From an uncultured Lachnospiraceae bacterium (GTDB lineage: Bacteria; Bacillota; Clostridia; Lachnospirales; Lachnospiraceae): a DNA stretch of 9,236 nucleotides. The notes under the pieces were generated by a model. That model was not told the DNA's origin. It did not search any database and saw nothing but the letters and a program-made list of their open reading frames with translations. Positions 1 to 6,580 of this stretch are shown in pieces; position 1 is the first letter of the stretch; every line of letters starts with the position of its first letter. The DNA lies in the NCBI GenBank assembly GCA_947565255.1, contig CANOFI010000077.1, positions 1-9,236 on the forward strand. The letters are read 5' to 3'. Made by a program: the position numbers and the translations under genes.

Positions 1-47
1 ATCAGGATCCGTTAGAACCAACATCAAACACGGAATATGTTTCCCAG
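1..47. repeat. Inverted repeat, left arm (partner at 290-336)
   Basis: Bases 1-47 are the exact reverse complement of 290-336, with no mismatch over 47 bp. The match stops at base 48 (t) against base 289 (g). Because the arm begins at the first base of the window, it may extend further left. It supplies the last 14 codons and the TGA stop of the apparent flgD. It could be a fold-back chimera at a contig end or one arm of a genuine inverted repeat. Confidence 0.97.
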
Positions 48-484
48 TAAGCATCGTCCATCACATCCAGAAGATCTTCAATCGGATAGGGCTTATCCTT
101 GATTACGAGGTATGCCTTTCCATTTTCTACCCTGACGTAGTCCACGGTACCCTCTGCATAAGTCGTTTCACCGGTTGTCGCAGATGTTGTCTCAACCGAT
201 ACCTTCTTTCCAACCAGCTGTGAGGCCCTTGTAATCGACATGGACTCGTTTAAATTCGTCATGGCTTCTAATTCTGAAAACGTTGCCAGCTGGGAAACAT
301 ATTCCGTGTTTGATGTTGGTTCTAACGGATCCTGATACTGCATCTGTGCAACCAGCAATTTTAAAAACGCCTCTTTGTCCAGCGAATTTTCAACCTTTCT
401 GTTCTTTACACTGTCTGATTCCTTCGCTGCAGAAGTATCTTTGACTTTTCCATCTTCTATGACTGCCATATTTGAATATGCCAT
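2..484 (-). CDS. flgD: FlgD, flagellar hook-cap/scaffold protein, with an aberrant C-terminus at the window edge
   Basis: FlgD is exported by the flagellar type III system and caps the growing hook so that FlgE subunits can assemble. The conserved FlgD core is visible at about residues 35-80: LDKEAFLKLLVAQMQYQDP, then a LATFSELEAM stretch. A short beta-rich region follows to about residue 146. I start at the ATG at 484 (protein MAYSNMAVIED) because GGAGAG lies about 7 nt upstream; the 14-codon upstream extension has no ribosome site and overlaps the repeats after fliK. This gives 160 residues, near the short Gram-positive form (about 140 in B. subtilis). The last 14 residues (WETYSVFDVGSNGS) are not a FlgD ending. 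They are encoded by an exact inverted copy of bases 290-336, the antisense of this gene's own QDPLEPTSNTEYVSQ segment. The true C-terminus is therefore probably missing from this sequence. It follows fliK with a gap of about 69 nt. The identity is secure; the 3' end is not. Confidence 0.9.
   Translation of the reverse strand: MAYSNMAVIEDGKVKDTSAAKESDSVKNRKVENSLDKEAFLKLLVAQMQYQDPLEPTSNTEYVSQLATFSELEAMTNLNESMSITRASQLVGKKVSVETTSATTGETTYAEGTVDYVRVENGKAYLVIKDKPYPIEDLLDVMDDAYWETYSVFDVGSNGS
290..336. repeat. Inverted repeat, right arm inside the flgD core
   Basis: This is the partner of 1-47. Read on the minus strand it encodes the conserved FlgD segment QDPLEPTSNTEYVSQ, so this arm is clearly the native copy and the left arm is the displaced one. 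The two arms enclose 242 bp (48-289), which encode FlgD residues from LATFSELEAM to about Y146. Confidence 0.97.
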
Positions 485-500
485 TGTCTTCTCTCCTTTC

Positions 501-568
501 CTGTTATTTTTATGCTGAATCTGCAATTTTGTGCTATAACCTGTAATTTTATGCTATGCGCTGTAATC
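501..568. repeat. About 3.4 copies of a 20-bp imperfect tandem repeat across the fliK-flgD junction
   Basis: Successive 20-bp units on the plus strand are ctgttatttttatgctgaat (501-520), ctgcaattttgtgctataac (521-540) and ctgtaattttatgctatgcg (541-560), followed by a partial ctgtaatc (561-568). On the coding strand the repeat runs from the last codons of fliK (its TAG stop lies in the third unit) to just before the flgD ribosome site. Such a repeat could arise by replication slippage. No function is evident. Confidence 0.75.
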
Positions 569-2011
569 AACGGTGCCGCCGTTTTCTAACATCATCTTTC
601 GTGCCAGACTTTCTGCTTCGGACATTTCCATCATTTCTTCGAGTGAAAGACTCTCGTTGTTCAAATCAATGTTTCTTCTGGAGCCGTCGCCAGCCTGCTG
701 TCCTTCGTCCGCCTGTCTGTCCTGTTCCAGATTCCGCTCGAATTCATGGCTTGCAATCGTAACTTCCACCGCGTCCACAATCAGGCCTCGTTCTTCCATC
801 TCCTCACGGAGCTGAACCACCTGCGTCTCCAATGCCTGGCGAACCATTTCATTCTCCACCGCAAGCTGTGCCGTTACAACGCCCTCTCTTACAGAAACAT
901 GAAGATTCAGCTTGCCATAGCTTTCCGGATGAAGCTGCATCTCCAGACTGGTCGTATCTGCCTGTACCTGCAGTCTCACATAATCTGTCACCTGACGGGC
1001 AATGGCTTCCATCTGTTCCGCCTGTGCAAATGTCGTAACTGGCATCTCACCGTCCGCCCGCGCTACATGCTCAGCCAGACGCGATGTAAATTGTGTAAAT
1101 GCCTCCTGACCGGACAAATGCTGCTGTCCGCTCTCCTGACCGGTATTCTCCTTTGGCTTATCCGTCTCGATTTCCATGACCGGCAGAGCATTCTCATCCG
1201 AAGACGTATCCAACGTCTGTATTTCCACTCTCTCCTGCGGCTGAATTTTCTGTGAAGCATTCTCAGTCTCCGGAGCCTTTGGCACCTCAGCATCCAGCGT
1301 CTGTATGCTCTTCTCCAATATCTGCAGTGTTTCCGCACGCATCGGCGTCTCTGCCATACCTTCCTGCAAAAGTTCTTCCATGCCGGCCTTTACTTCCTGA
1401 ATCTGTGCATAAAGATTCTCATCTGTAAGAACCGCAGAAATATCCTCTGCTCCGGTAAGCATGACAACTGCTTCCATCAGATTTTTGGTATCCAGCAGAT
1501 CCGTCACTTCCAGACCTAATGTTTCTAACACTGCATCTACCTGCTGTCTGGTAACTCCAAACTGCTCCATTAACAGCGCTGCAATGGCATCTGCAAATTG
1601 TCCAAACTGCTGGAATAATTCTTCCTTTGTCAGCCCAAGCTCTTCACAGACAGCTTCCACAAATTCTTCTGCCTCTTCCATATCTGTTTTGGATACATTG
1701 TCCTCTGCTTTGGAAACAGTTTCATTTGTCCCTTTTGCATCCTTTACGACAGAATTGTCTTTTGGTGTATGATTCTCTGCTGTCTGGTCCACTGTCTCTT
1801 TTTCAGGCATACGCTCGCCTGCAGCCGATTCCTTCTTTTCCCTGCCGGCAGTAGCTGATACCTTTTTCAGTGCACTGTCCTGTTCCGTCTTTACCGCGGA
1901 ATTCAGTACGGAAAAAAATGCTTCCTGTGCTTTTTTTTCTTTCCCTTCCTTCATGGTATTAATCGCATAAGACATAACATCCGTAGAAACGTCATTAATT
2001 CTTCCTGCCAC
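554..2011 (-). CDS. fliK: FliK, flagellar hook-length control protein
   Basis: FliK is a secreted molecular ruler that measures the hook and switches the export gate from hook to filament substrates. The 485-residue product has the usual layout: a low-complexity, charged and poorly conserved N-terminal and middle part (residues 1-330, rich in E, K, Q, T, with some helical patches at 115-215), then a compact C-terminal domain at about 335-422. That domain shows the family pattern LEMQLHPESYGKLNLHVSV, followed by VRQALETQVVQLREEM and ERGLIVDAVEVTI. After it comes a polar tail of about 60 residues. The start is GTG at 2011, with a full AGGAGG 7 nt upstream on the coding strand; the first internal ATG (codon 13) has no comparable site. 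The gene lies between the motE-like gene and flgD, as in B. subtilis. The sequence is too divergent outside the C-terminal domain to support finer claims. Confidence 0.9.
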   Translation of the reverse strand: MAGRINDVSTDVMSYAINTMKEGKEKKAQEAFFSVLNSAVKTEQDSALKKVSATAGREKKESAAGERMPEKETVDQTAENHTPKDNSVVKDAKGTNETVSKAEDNVSKTDMEEAEEFVEAVCEELGLTKEELFQQFGQFADAIAALLMEQFGVTRQQVDAVLETLGLEVTDLLDTKNLMEAVVMLTGAEDISAVLTDENLYAQIQEVKAGMEELLQEGMAETPMRAETLQILEKSIQTLDAEVPKAPETENASQKIQPQERVEIQTLDTSSDENALPVMEIETDKPKENTGQESGQQHLSGQEAFTQFTSRLAEHVARADGEMPVTTFAQAEQMEAIARQVTDYVRLQVQADTTSLEMQLHPESYGKLNLHVSVREGVVTAQLAVENEMVRQALETQVVQLREEMEERGLIVDAVEVTIASHEFERNLEQDRQADEGQQAGDGSRRNIDLNNESLSLEEMMEMSEAESLARKMMLENGGTVDYSA

Positions 2012-2040
2012 CTTTTTTCCTCCTTTCCTTCTTATTTTTC

Positions 2041-2058
2041 ATATGCCTTTCAGCATAT
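2041..2058 (-). other. Small hairpin in the fliK leader
   Basis: ATATGC and GCATAT form a perfect 6-bp stem around a 6-nt loop, about 17 nt before the fliK ribosome site. It is AT-rich and weak and is not followed by a T-run, so it is not a terminator. It could slightly affect fliK translation or mRNA processing, which is speculation. Confidence 0.35.
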
Positions 2059-2067
2059 TTTCTTTAT

Positions 2068-2090
2068 CTTAAGGGAGATTCTCCCATAAG
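2068..2090. other. Hairpin between the motE-like gene and fliK
   Basis: Two 11-nt arms, cttaagggaga and tctcccataag, pair with one mismatch around a very short loop; the core is GGGAG/CTCCC with loop ATT. On the minus (coding) strand it is followed by GATAAAGAAAATAT, not a T-run, so it is a poor intrinsic terminator for the operon. On the plus strand a ccccttttt run follows after one base, which resembles a weak terminator for antisense transcripts. It might instead be an mRNA processing or stability element. Only the inverted repeat itself is certain. Confidence 0.4.
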
Positions 2091-2119
2091 ACCCCTTTTT
2101 ACGGCACAACCATGCCTTC

Positions 2120-2869
2120 TTATGGCTCCATAATCTTTGTAATCTGCGCCGCGACATCTGATTTCATGGCTCCTAAAATCAGGCCTCTGGCATCGGAACC
2201 CATTGCCTGTAAAATCTTGGCCGCCAGTTCAAGATTATCTGTCATCGCTTCAAAAATAGCGGCTGCCTCTTTTGGCTTCATGGCGCTGTACGCCTTGGCC
2301 CATTCCTCAATCTGCTCTTTATTCTGTATGTCCTGAACAACCTGCTTATACAAATTCTCAGCATTTTCAGGGTCAATGCTTTCATAGTATGCTTTATATT
2401 CTTCAATATCCGGAGCATTGTCTGCATAGACAACCTGATTATAAAAATCCTCTTTTTCCTGTAAAAATGCAGTCTGCTCCTCCTCAAACTTCTTCAGTCT
2501 GGCAACCTCCGACTGCAGCTGGGACACTTGTCCATTGTTGGCCTCGTTGGCCTCTTTTTCTTTTTTTAATTGTCCTTCTAACTCTTTTATTTTAGAAACT
2601 GCCTCACTCAGAGTTGCATATGGGTACTTTTCATCTTCAACAATTCCTTCTTCTTTTGTATCCGGCAGAATCTTGTTCAGCACCGGTACATCCTTCAAAA
2701 CCGGCTGCAGCACCTCCGAACCGAATCCACCCACATCCCACTTAATACACAGGACAAGAATCGCAAGCCAGATCAAAATAATTATCAGGGTAATCAGCAC
2801 TGTCGCCAACTTACTTCCGCCTTCTTTTTCCTCTTCATCCACTACTTCGTAATTATCCTTTTTCGCCAT
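2120..2869 (-). CDS. MotE/YlxF-like membrane-anchored flagellar protein
   Basis: The 249-residue product starts with a charged cytoplasmic stretch (1-20). One strong transmembrane segment follows at about 20-42 (LATVLITLIIILIWLAILVL), then a short linker, a heptad-like coiled coil at about 85-147 rich in E, K and Q, and a helical C-terminal domain at about 160-249. The last part contains WAKAYSAMKPKEAAAIFEAM and related helices of the MgtE-N/FliG-N type seen in MotE proteins. MotE proteins are thought to help MotA/MotB stator work or assembly, and B. subtilis ylxF occupies the same place between fliJ and fliK. The start is ATG at 2869 with AGGAGGT about 7 nt upstream. A role in the stator or basal body is inferred from architecture and position. 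I give no symbol because both ylxF and motE are used for this family. Confidence 0.85.
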   Translation of the reverse strand: MAKKDNYEVVDEEEKEGGSKLATVLITLIIILIWLAILVLCIKWDVGGFGSEVLQPVLKDVPVLNKILPDTKEEGIVEDEKYPYATLSEAVSKIKELEGQLKKEKEANEANNGQVSQLQSEVARLKKFEEEQTAFLQEKEDFYNQVVYADNAPDIEEYKAYYESIDPENAENLYKQVVQDIQNKEQIEEWAKAYSAMKPKEAAAIFEAMTDNLELAAKILQAMGSDARGLILGAMKSDVAAQITKIMEP

Positions 2870-2912
2870 GATCCGGACCTCCTACTCCGCCTGTACGTAA
2901 ACACTACTATAT

Positions 2913-3356
2913 CTATGTAGCTGACGCATAATTATAACTTACTAATTCATCAATTTCTTTGCTTTCCTGCGCGTTCAGTTCTGCCATAAACTCCTCTAAT
3001 GCATTCTCCTTAAGCTTTTCATGAGTCTTTCGTTCCTTCACAACCTCATTCAGCCGTTCATGCGCCTTATCCACATCTGCCTGCGCCCGGGCGACTTCTT
3101 TTTTCTGTTCCCTGATCGCTTCCTTCATCAGTTCAATGCCCTGGTTGCATTCATATAATTCCCTGACATCAATCGAAATTTCCATGCTGCCGCGCATTTT
3201 ATTCTCATAAAAATTCCTCCGCTCCCTGAATCTTCGCAATTTTTCCTCTTCCTGACGAAGCTTCGCCTGGGCATTCGCGTAGGCAATTTTTTCCTGGGTT
3301 TCCATTTTGTACTTAATATTTAAAATACTTTGCATATTATATGCAAATTTAGCCAT
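2913..3356 (-). CDS. fliJ: FliJ, flagellar export apparatus stalk/chaperone-escort protein
   Basis: FliJ is a small soluble coiled-coil protein that sits in the centre of the FliI hexamer, like the gamma subunit of F1-ATPase, and links ATPase and export gate. The 147-residue product is almost wholly helical, with long charged heptads (for example KLRQEEEKLRRFRERRNFYE and EQKKEVARAQADVDKAHERL) and the usual family length. The N-terminal motif FAYNMQSILNIKYKMETQEK matches the FliJ opening. I choose the ATG at 3356 (protein MAKFAYNM) because GAGGAG lies 9 nt upstream. The in-frame GTG at 3365 directly abuts that ribosome site and cannot use it. The gene follows fliI with a gap of about 35 nt. 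FliJ sequences are weakly conserved, so the call rests on length, coiled-coil content and position after fliI. Confidence 0.88.
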   Translation of the reverse strand: MAKFAYNMQSILNIKYKMETQEKIAYANAQAKLRQEEEKLRRFRERRNFYENKMRGSMEISIDVRELYECNQGIELMKEAIREQKKEVARAQADVDKAHERLNEVVKERKTHEKLKENALEEFMAELNAQESKEIDELVSYNYASAT

Positions 3357-3391
3357 TTCCTTCACTCCTCTGAAAAGAGTTTATATGTTTT

Positions 3392-4699
3392 CTAATCCAT
3401 AAAAATTTCCTGCAGCAGCCTGACAATTTCTTCATATGTGAACTTTTGTTCGATTTCCTGTTTCAGGAAGGCATTAATCTGGTCAATCTTGCTGATGGCA
3501 TAATCAATATTCGGATTTGAGCCTGCCTTGTAGGCGCCGATATTAATCAAATCCTCCGCCTCGTTATAGGTTGCCAGAACATTTTTCAGCTTTCCGGCAA
3601 ATATTTTATGCTCCCGGTCTGTAATTTGATTCATTACACGGGAAATGCTCTGCAAAACGTCGATTGCAGGATAATGATTTTTATGTCCAAGCTTTCTGGA
3701 CAGCATAATATGTCCGTCCAGTATGCTGCGCGCCGTATCCGTAATAGGTTCATTAAAATCGTCTCCATCGACAAGCACCGTATAAAGGCCTGTAATGGAA
3801 CCGACATCTGAATTCCCGGCACGCTCCAGCAATTTCGGCATCTCTGAATATACACTGGGCGGATACCCCCGCGTTACCGGAGGCTCACCGGAAGCCAGGC
3901 CAATCTCTCTTTGTGCCATGGAAAAACGGGTGAGGGAATCCATCATAAGAAGCACATCTTTCCCCTGGTCCCTGAAATACTCCGCAATCGCTGTAGCTGT
4001 CTTTGCCGCCTTATTTCGTATCAAGGCAGGTTTGTCTGAAGTTGCCACTACAACCACAGAACGGCGCATTCCTTCCTCGCCCAAATCTCTTTCAATAAAT
4101 TCGCGGACTTCCCGTCCACGCTCACCAATCAGTGCAATGACATTAATATCTGCCTTTGTATTACGGGCAAACATTCCCAACAGCGTACTCTTTCCAACGC
4201 CGCTGCCCGCAAAAATCCCAATTCTCTGGCCTTTCCCAACGGTAATCAACCCATCTACCGCTTTGACTCCTAAAGGAAGTACCTGATTAATAATATCCCT
4301 CTTCATCGGGTCGGGCGGCGGTGCCTCTACCGGATACTGAAAACGAAGAGGCTCCTCAAAAACCTCATTAGGACGTCCAATCCCATCGAGTGTCTGACCC
4401 AACAATTCCTCGCCAACCGGCACAGTCAGCGGATGCCCCATATTCTCAACAACACATCCGGAGCCCACGCCCTCTACATTTTCAAATGGCATTAATAAAA
4501 CTCTTTTTTCTTTAAATCCGACAACCTCTGCTAACACAGGTTCCTCTCCATCCACCTGTATCTGACACAAATCATTCAGCTTGGCGTCTGGTCCCACGGA
4601 TTCTATTGTCAGTCCGACGACCTTGACTACTCTACCAAGTTTTCTAAAAAAAGTCTTGTCTCTTAAATTGTAATATTTATTCAAATTAATTGCCGCCAC
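3392..4699 (-). CDS. fliI: FliI, flagellar type III export ATPase
   Basis: FliI is the hexameric cytoplasmic ATPase that unfolds and delivers rod, hook and filament subunits to the export gate, related to F1 beta. Counted from the chosen start, the P-loop AGSGVGKST is at about 164-172, the ALIGERGREVREF motif (catalytic glutamate) at about 190-202, and Walker B VLLMMD at about 249-254. These are followed by SLTRFSMAQREIGLASGEPP and PKLLERAG. The C-terminal part contains ENLINIGAY-like EDLINIGAYKAGS. The length of 435 residues is normal (about 435-460). I prefer the GTG at 4699 (protein MAAINLNKYY), which has a weak GAG-type ribosome site. An upstream TTG at 4717 would add six residues but has no ribosome site. 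The start is uncertain; the identity is not. It follows fliH after a gap of roughly 70 nt. Confidence 0.95.
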   Translation of the reverse strand: MAAINLNKYYNLRDKTFFRKLGRVVKVVGLTIESVGPDAKLNDLCQIQVDGEEPVLAEVVGFKEKRVLLMPFENVEGVGSGCVVENMGHPLTVPVGEELLGQTLDGIGRPNEVFEEPLRFQYPVEAPPPDPMKRDIINQVLPLGVKAVDGLITVGKGQRIGIFAGSGVGKSTLLGMFARNTKADINVIALIGERGREVREFIERDLGEEGMRRSVVVVATSDKPALIRNKAAKTATAIAEYFRDQGKDVLLMMDSLTRFSMAQREIGLASGEPPVTRGYPPSVYSEMPKLLERAGNSDVGSITGLYTVLVDGDDFNEPITDTARSILDGHIMLSRKLGHKNHYPAIDVLQSISRVMNQITDREHKIFAGKLKNVLATYNEAEDLINIGAYKAGSNPNIDYAISKIDQINAFLKQEIEQKFTYEEIVRLLQEIFMD

Positions 4700-4773
4700 T
4701 TTTCTCTCACTTTCCAACAGTTATACTGGTTTGTTCTGCAAAGCTCGTCTGTTCACCGTAGCTGTCCTGTCTG

Positions 4774-5574
4774 TTACATACTAGAAAGCATTCGCAAATC
4801 ACGAATCAGACTGTCTAACTGTGTATCCAGACTGCAGTCGAATAATCCGCCGTCTGTTTCAATCAGACACTGGTTCTTCGACAGGGTCAGGTCTTCCACT
4901 ACCTCTACCGTTGCACTTTTGGGAAGCTCTTGTCGTATCTTTTCTTTCTGTTCCTGTAAAACCGGATAATCATCCCTGGATACCCGGAGAAGATATTCTT
5001 TGCTGTTTTCAATTTTGCTGAGGGCGCTTTGCAGCATGTGCATGATAAAATCTCTTTTTTCTGCAAACTGAATGGCAAATGCACTTTCAAATATATCAAT
5101 CAGGGCATCTACTAACACCGGTTCCATTTCGTTTAGCTGTTTTTGATATTGCTGTTCTAATTGTTCCTTTTTTAAAGCAAGCTCCTTCTTCTGGCCCTCT
5201 ACCTGACTGAGTCCTTTTTCAAAGCCTTCCTCGTATCCTTTTTTCTCGCCCTTGGCATAACTCTGTATTTTCATACTTTCGCCTTCTTTGCGGGCGTTTT
5301 CAACAATCATTCTCGCCTCTGCCTGCGCGTTGCCAAGAATCATTTCCGCCTGTTCATTCGCGTCGCTCAGCAGGGCTTCTTCGCGGTCTACCAGCAACCG
5401 CTCTACTTTATCTTTGGAAAGATTTTCAGAAAATTCATCGTCGTAATCTTCGCCTTCTACATAATTACTGACATCAGACAGTTCCTTAATTTTTTCTGCA
5501 ACCAGTTCATCCGAGTCTATAATTCTCGTATTCTCTTCCCGCACAACACAATTAAACTTTACAAGATTATCCAA
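4774..5574 (-). CDS. fliH: FliH, flagellar export ATPase regulator/peripheral stator
   Basis: FliH dimers bind FliI, keep it inactive until it docks and tether it to the C-ring, like the b/delta subunits of ATP synthases. Features are a charged N-terminal part (1-60), a long helix with small-residue spacing (residues 75-150) and a glycine ladder G109-G113-G117-G121 (GEKKGYEEGFEKG), the GxxxG type typical of FliH. A C-terminal domain ends in CLIETDGGLFDCSLDTQLD (about 236-254). I choose the TTG at 5574 (protein MDNLVKFNCV, 266 residues), which overlaps the fliG stop by 8 nt within TTGGATAA. It has GGAGGTGA in the fliG 3' end about 8 nt upstream, and the MxNLxK opening is usual for the family. 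The longer reading from TTG at 5607 lacks a clear site. Overlap with fliG suggests translational coupling. Confidence 0.92.
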   Translation of the reverse strand: MDNLVKFNCVVREENTRIIDSDELVAEKIKELSDVSNYVEGEDYDDEFSENLSKDKVERLLVDREEALLSDANEQAEMILGNAQAEARMIVENARKEGESMKIQSYAKGEKKGYEEGFEKGLSQVEGQKKELALKKEQLEQQYQKQLNEMEPVLVDALIDIFESAFAIQFAEKRDFIMHMLQSALSKIENSKEYLLRVSRDDYPVLQEQKEKIRQELPKSATVEVVEDLTLSKNQCLIETDGGLFDCSLDTQLDSLIRDLRMLSSM

Positions 5575-6574
5575 CGATCTCGTCACCTCCACCTCTGGAA
5601 ATAACAATTTCTCCGGAATCCTCCAGTTTACGAATAATATTCACAATCTTCTGCTGCGCTTCTTCCACATCCTTCATGCGGACAGGACCCATAAATTCCA
5701 TATCTTCCTTAATCATCGTTGCCAGACGCTTAGACTGGTTGTTAAAGATTACATTCTGAACCTCTTCGTTCGCACCCTTTAGTGCAATAGCCAGGTCATT
5801 GTTCTCCACATCGCGCAACACACGCTGTATGGCGCGGTCGTCCAGTATAAGAATATCTTCGAACACAAACATCTTTTTGCGGATTTCTTCGGCAAGTTCC
5901 GGTTCGTCGATTTCCAGATTCTCCATAATATACTTTTCTGTACCGCGGTCTACCGTATTCAAAATCTCGACAATCGCATCCACGCCGCCGATAATTGTGT
6001 AATCCTGATTTACAATGGAGGCGAGCTTTTTCTCTAAAATTTTCTCCACCTCTTTGATTACATCCGGCGAGGTACGGTCCATCTGCGCAATACGTTTTGC
6101 AACATCCGCCTGCTTATTCGGCGGAATGGTGCTGACAATACTTGCAGCCTGACTCGGCGACAAATACGATAAAATAAGCGCGATAGTCTGCGGGTGCTCA
6201 TCCTGAATAAAGTTCAGAAGCTGTGATGCATCTGTTTTGCGGATAAACTCGAACGGACGTACCTGTAAGGATGCAGTCAGCTTGCCGATTACATCCATTG
6301 CCTTCTCCTGACCAAGCGCCTTTTCAAGCAGCTCTTTTGCATAGGCAATACCACCCTCTGCAATATACTGCTGTGCCAGACATACCTCGTAGAATTCATT
6401 TAAAATCTGTTCTTTTACAGATGGGGAAACGCTCCTGATATTGGCAATTACAAGCGTCAGTTCTTCGATTTCTTCTTCTTTTAATTCTTTAAATATTGTC
6501 GCTGACTTCTCAGGTCCTAATGCAATGAGAAGGATTGCAGCTTTTTGTACCCCGGTATATTGTTCACCAGCCAT
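5567..6574 (-). CDS. fliG: FliG, flagellar motor switch protein
   Basis: FliG is the rotor protein of the C-ring. It binds FliF at its N-terminus, contacts FliM in the middle and takes torque from MotA at its C-terminus. The 335-residue length is standard. The N-terminal FliF-binding domain (1-100) has the KAAILLIALGPE opening. The EHPQT motif at 126-130 marks the middle domain that binds FliM. The Gly-Gly hinge is at 196-197. The torque helix region at about 235-256 (MFVFEDILILDDRAIQRVLR) keeps the conserved charged residues D245, D246, R247 and R251. The start is ATG at 6574, with GGGAGTGA about 6 nt upstream inside the fliF 3' end. Only 6 nt separate it from the fliF stop, and it overlaps fliH at the other end. 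All expected domains are intact. Confidence 0.98.
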   Translation of the reverse strand: MAGEQYTGVQKAAILLIALGPEKSATIFKELKEEEIEELTLVIANIRSVSPSVKEQILNEFYEVCLAQQYIAEGGIAYAKELLEKALGQEKAMDVIGKLTASLQVRPFEFIRKTDASQLLNFIQDEHPQTIALILSYLSPSQAASIVSTIPPNKQADVAKRIAQMDRTSPDVIKEVEKILEKKLASIVNQDYTIIGGVDAIVEILNTVDRGTEKYIMENLEIDEPELAEEIRKKMFVFEDILILDDRAIQRVLRDVENNDLAIALKGANEEVQNVIFNNQSKRLATMIKEDMEFMGPVRMKDVEEAQQKIVNIIRKLEDSGEIVISRGGGDEIVG

Positions 6575-6580
6575 TTCACA

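Noticed and set aside
485..526. A 14-codon N-terminal extension of FlgD (MQIQHKNNRKGEKT)
   Set aside because: It overlaps the tandem repeat and the ribosome site (GGAGAG) used by the downstream ATG, and it has no ribosome site of its own.
556..1855. Several plus-strand open frames opposite fliK (for example 746-1255 and 1461-1772)
   Set aside because: They are antisense shadows of a well-supported fliK, rich in Cys, His, Leu or Ser with no family resemblance and no convincing ribosome sites.
2068..2100. Intrinsic terminator ending the operon before fliK
   Set aside because: The T-run lies on the plus-strand side; on the coding strand the hairpin is followed by GATAAAGAAA, and the operon clearly continues into fliK and flgD.
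3357..3365. GTG start for FliJ three codons upstream of the ATG
   Set aside because: It abuts the GAGGAG ribosome site with no spacer, so the ATG at 3356 is the workable start.
3795..4286. 163-residue plus-strand frame opposite fliI
   Set aside because: It mirrors the strongly conserved FliI catalytic core; its apparent openness follows from FliI codon composition.
4700..4717. TTG start for FliI giving MESERK at the N-terminus
   Set aside because: No ribosome site precedes it; the GTG at 4699 has at least a weak one and gives an N-terminus of normal family length. It is not fully excluded.
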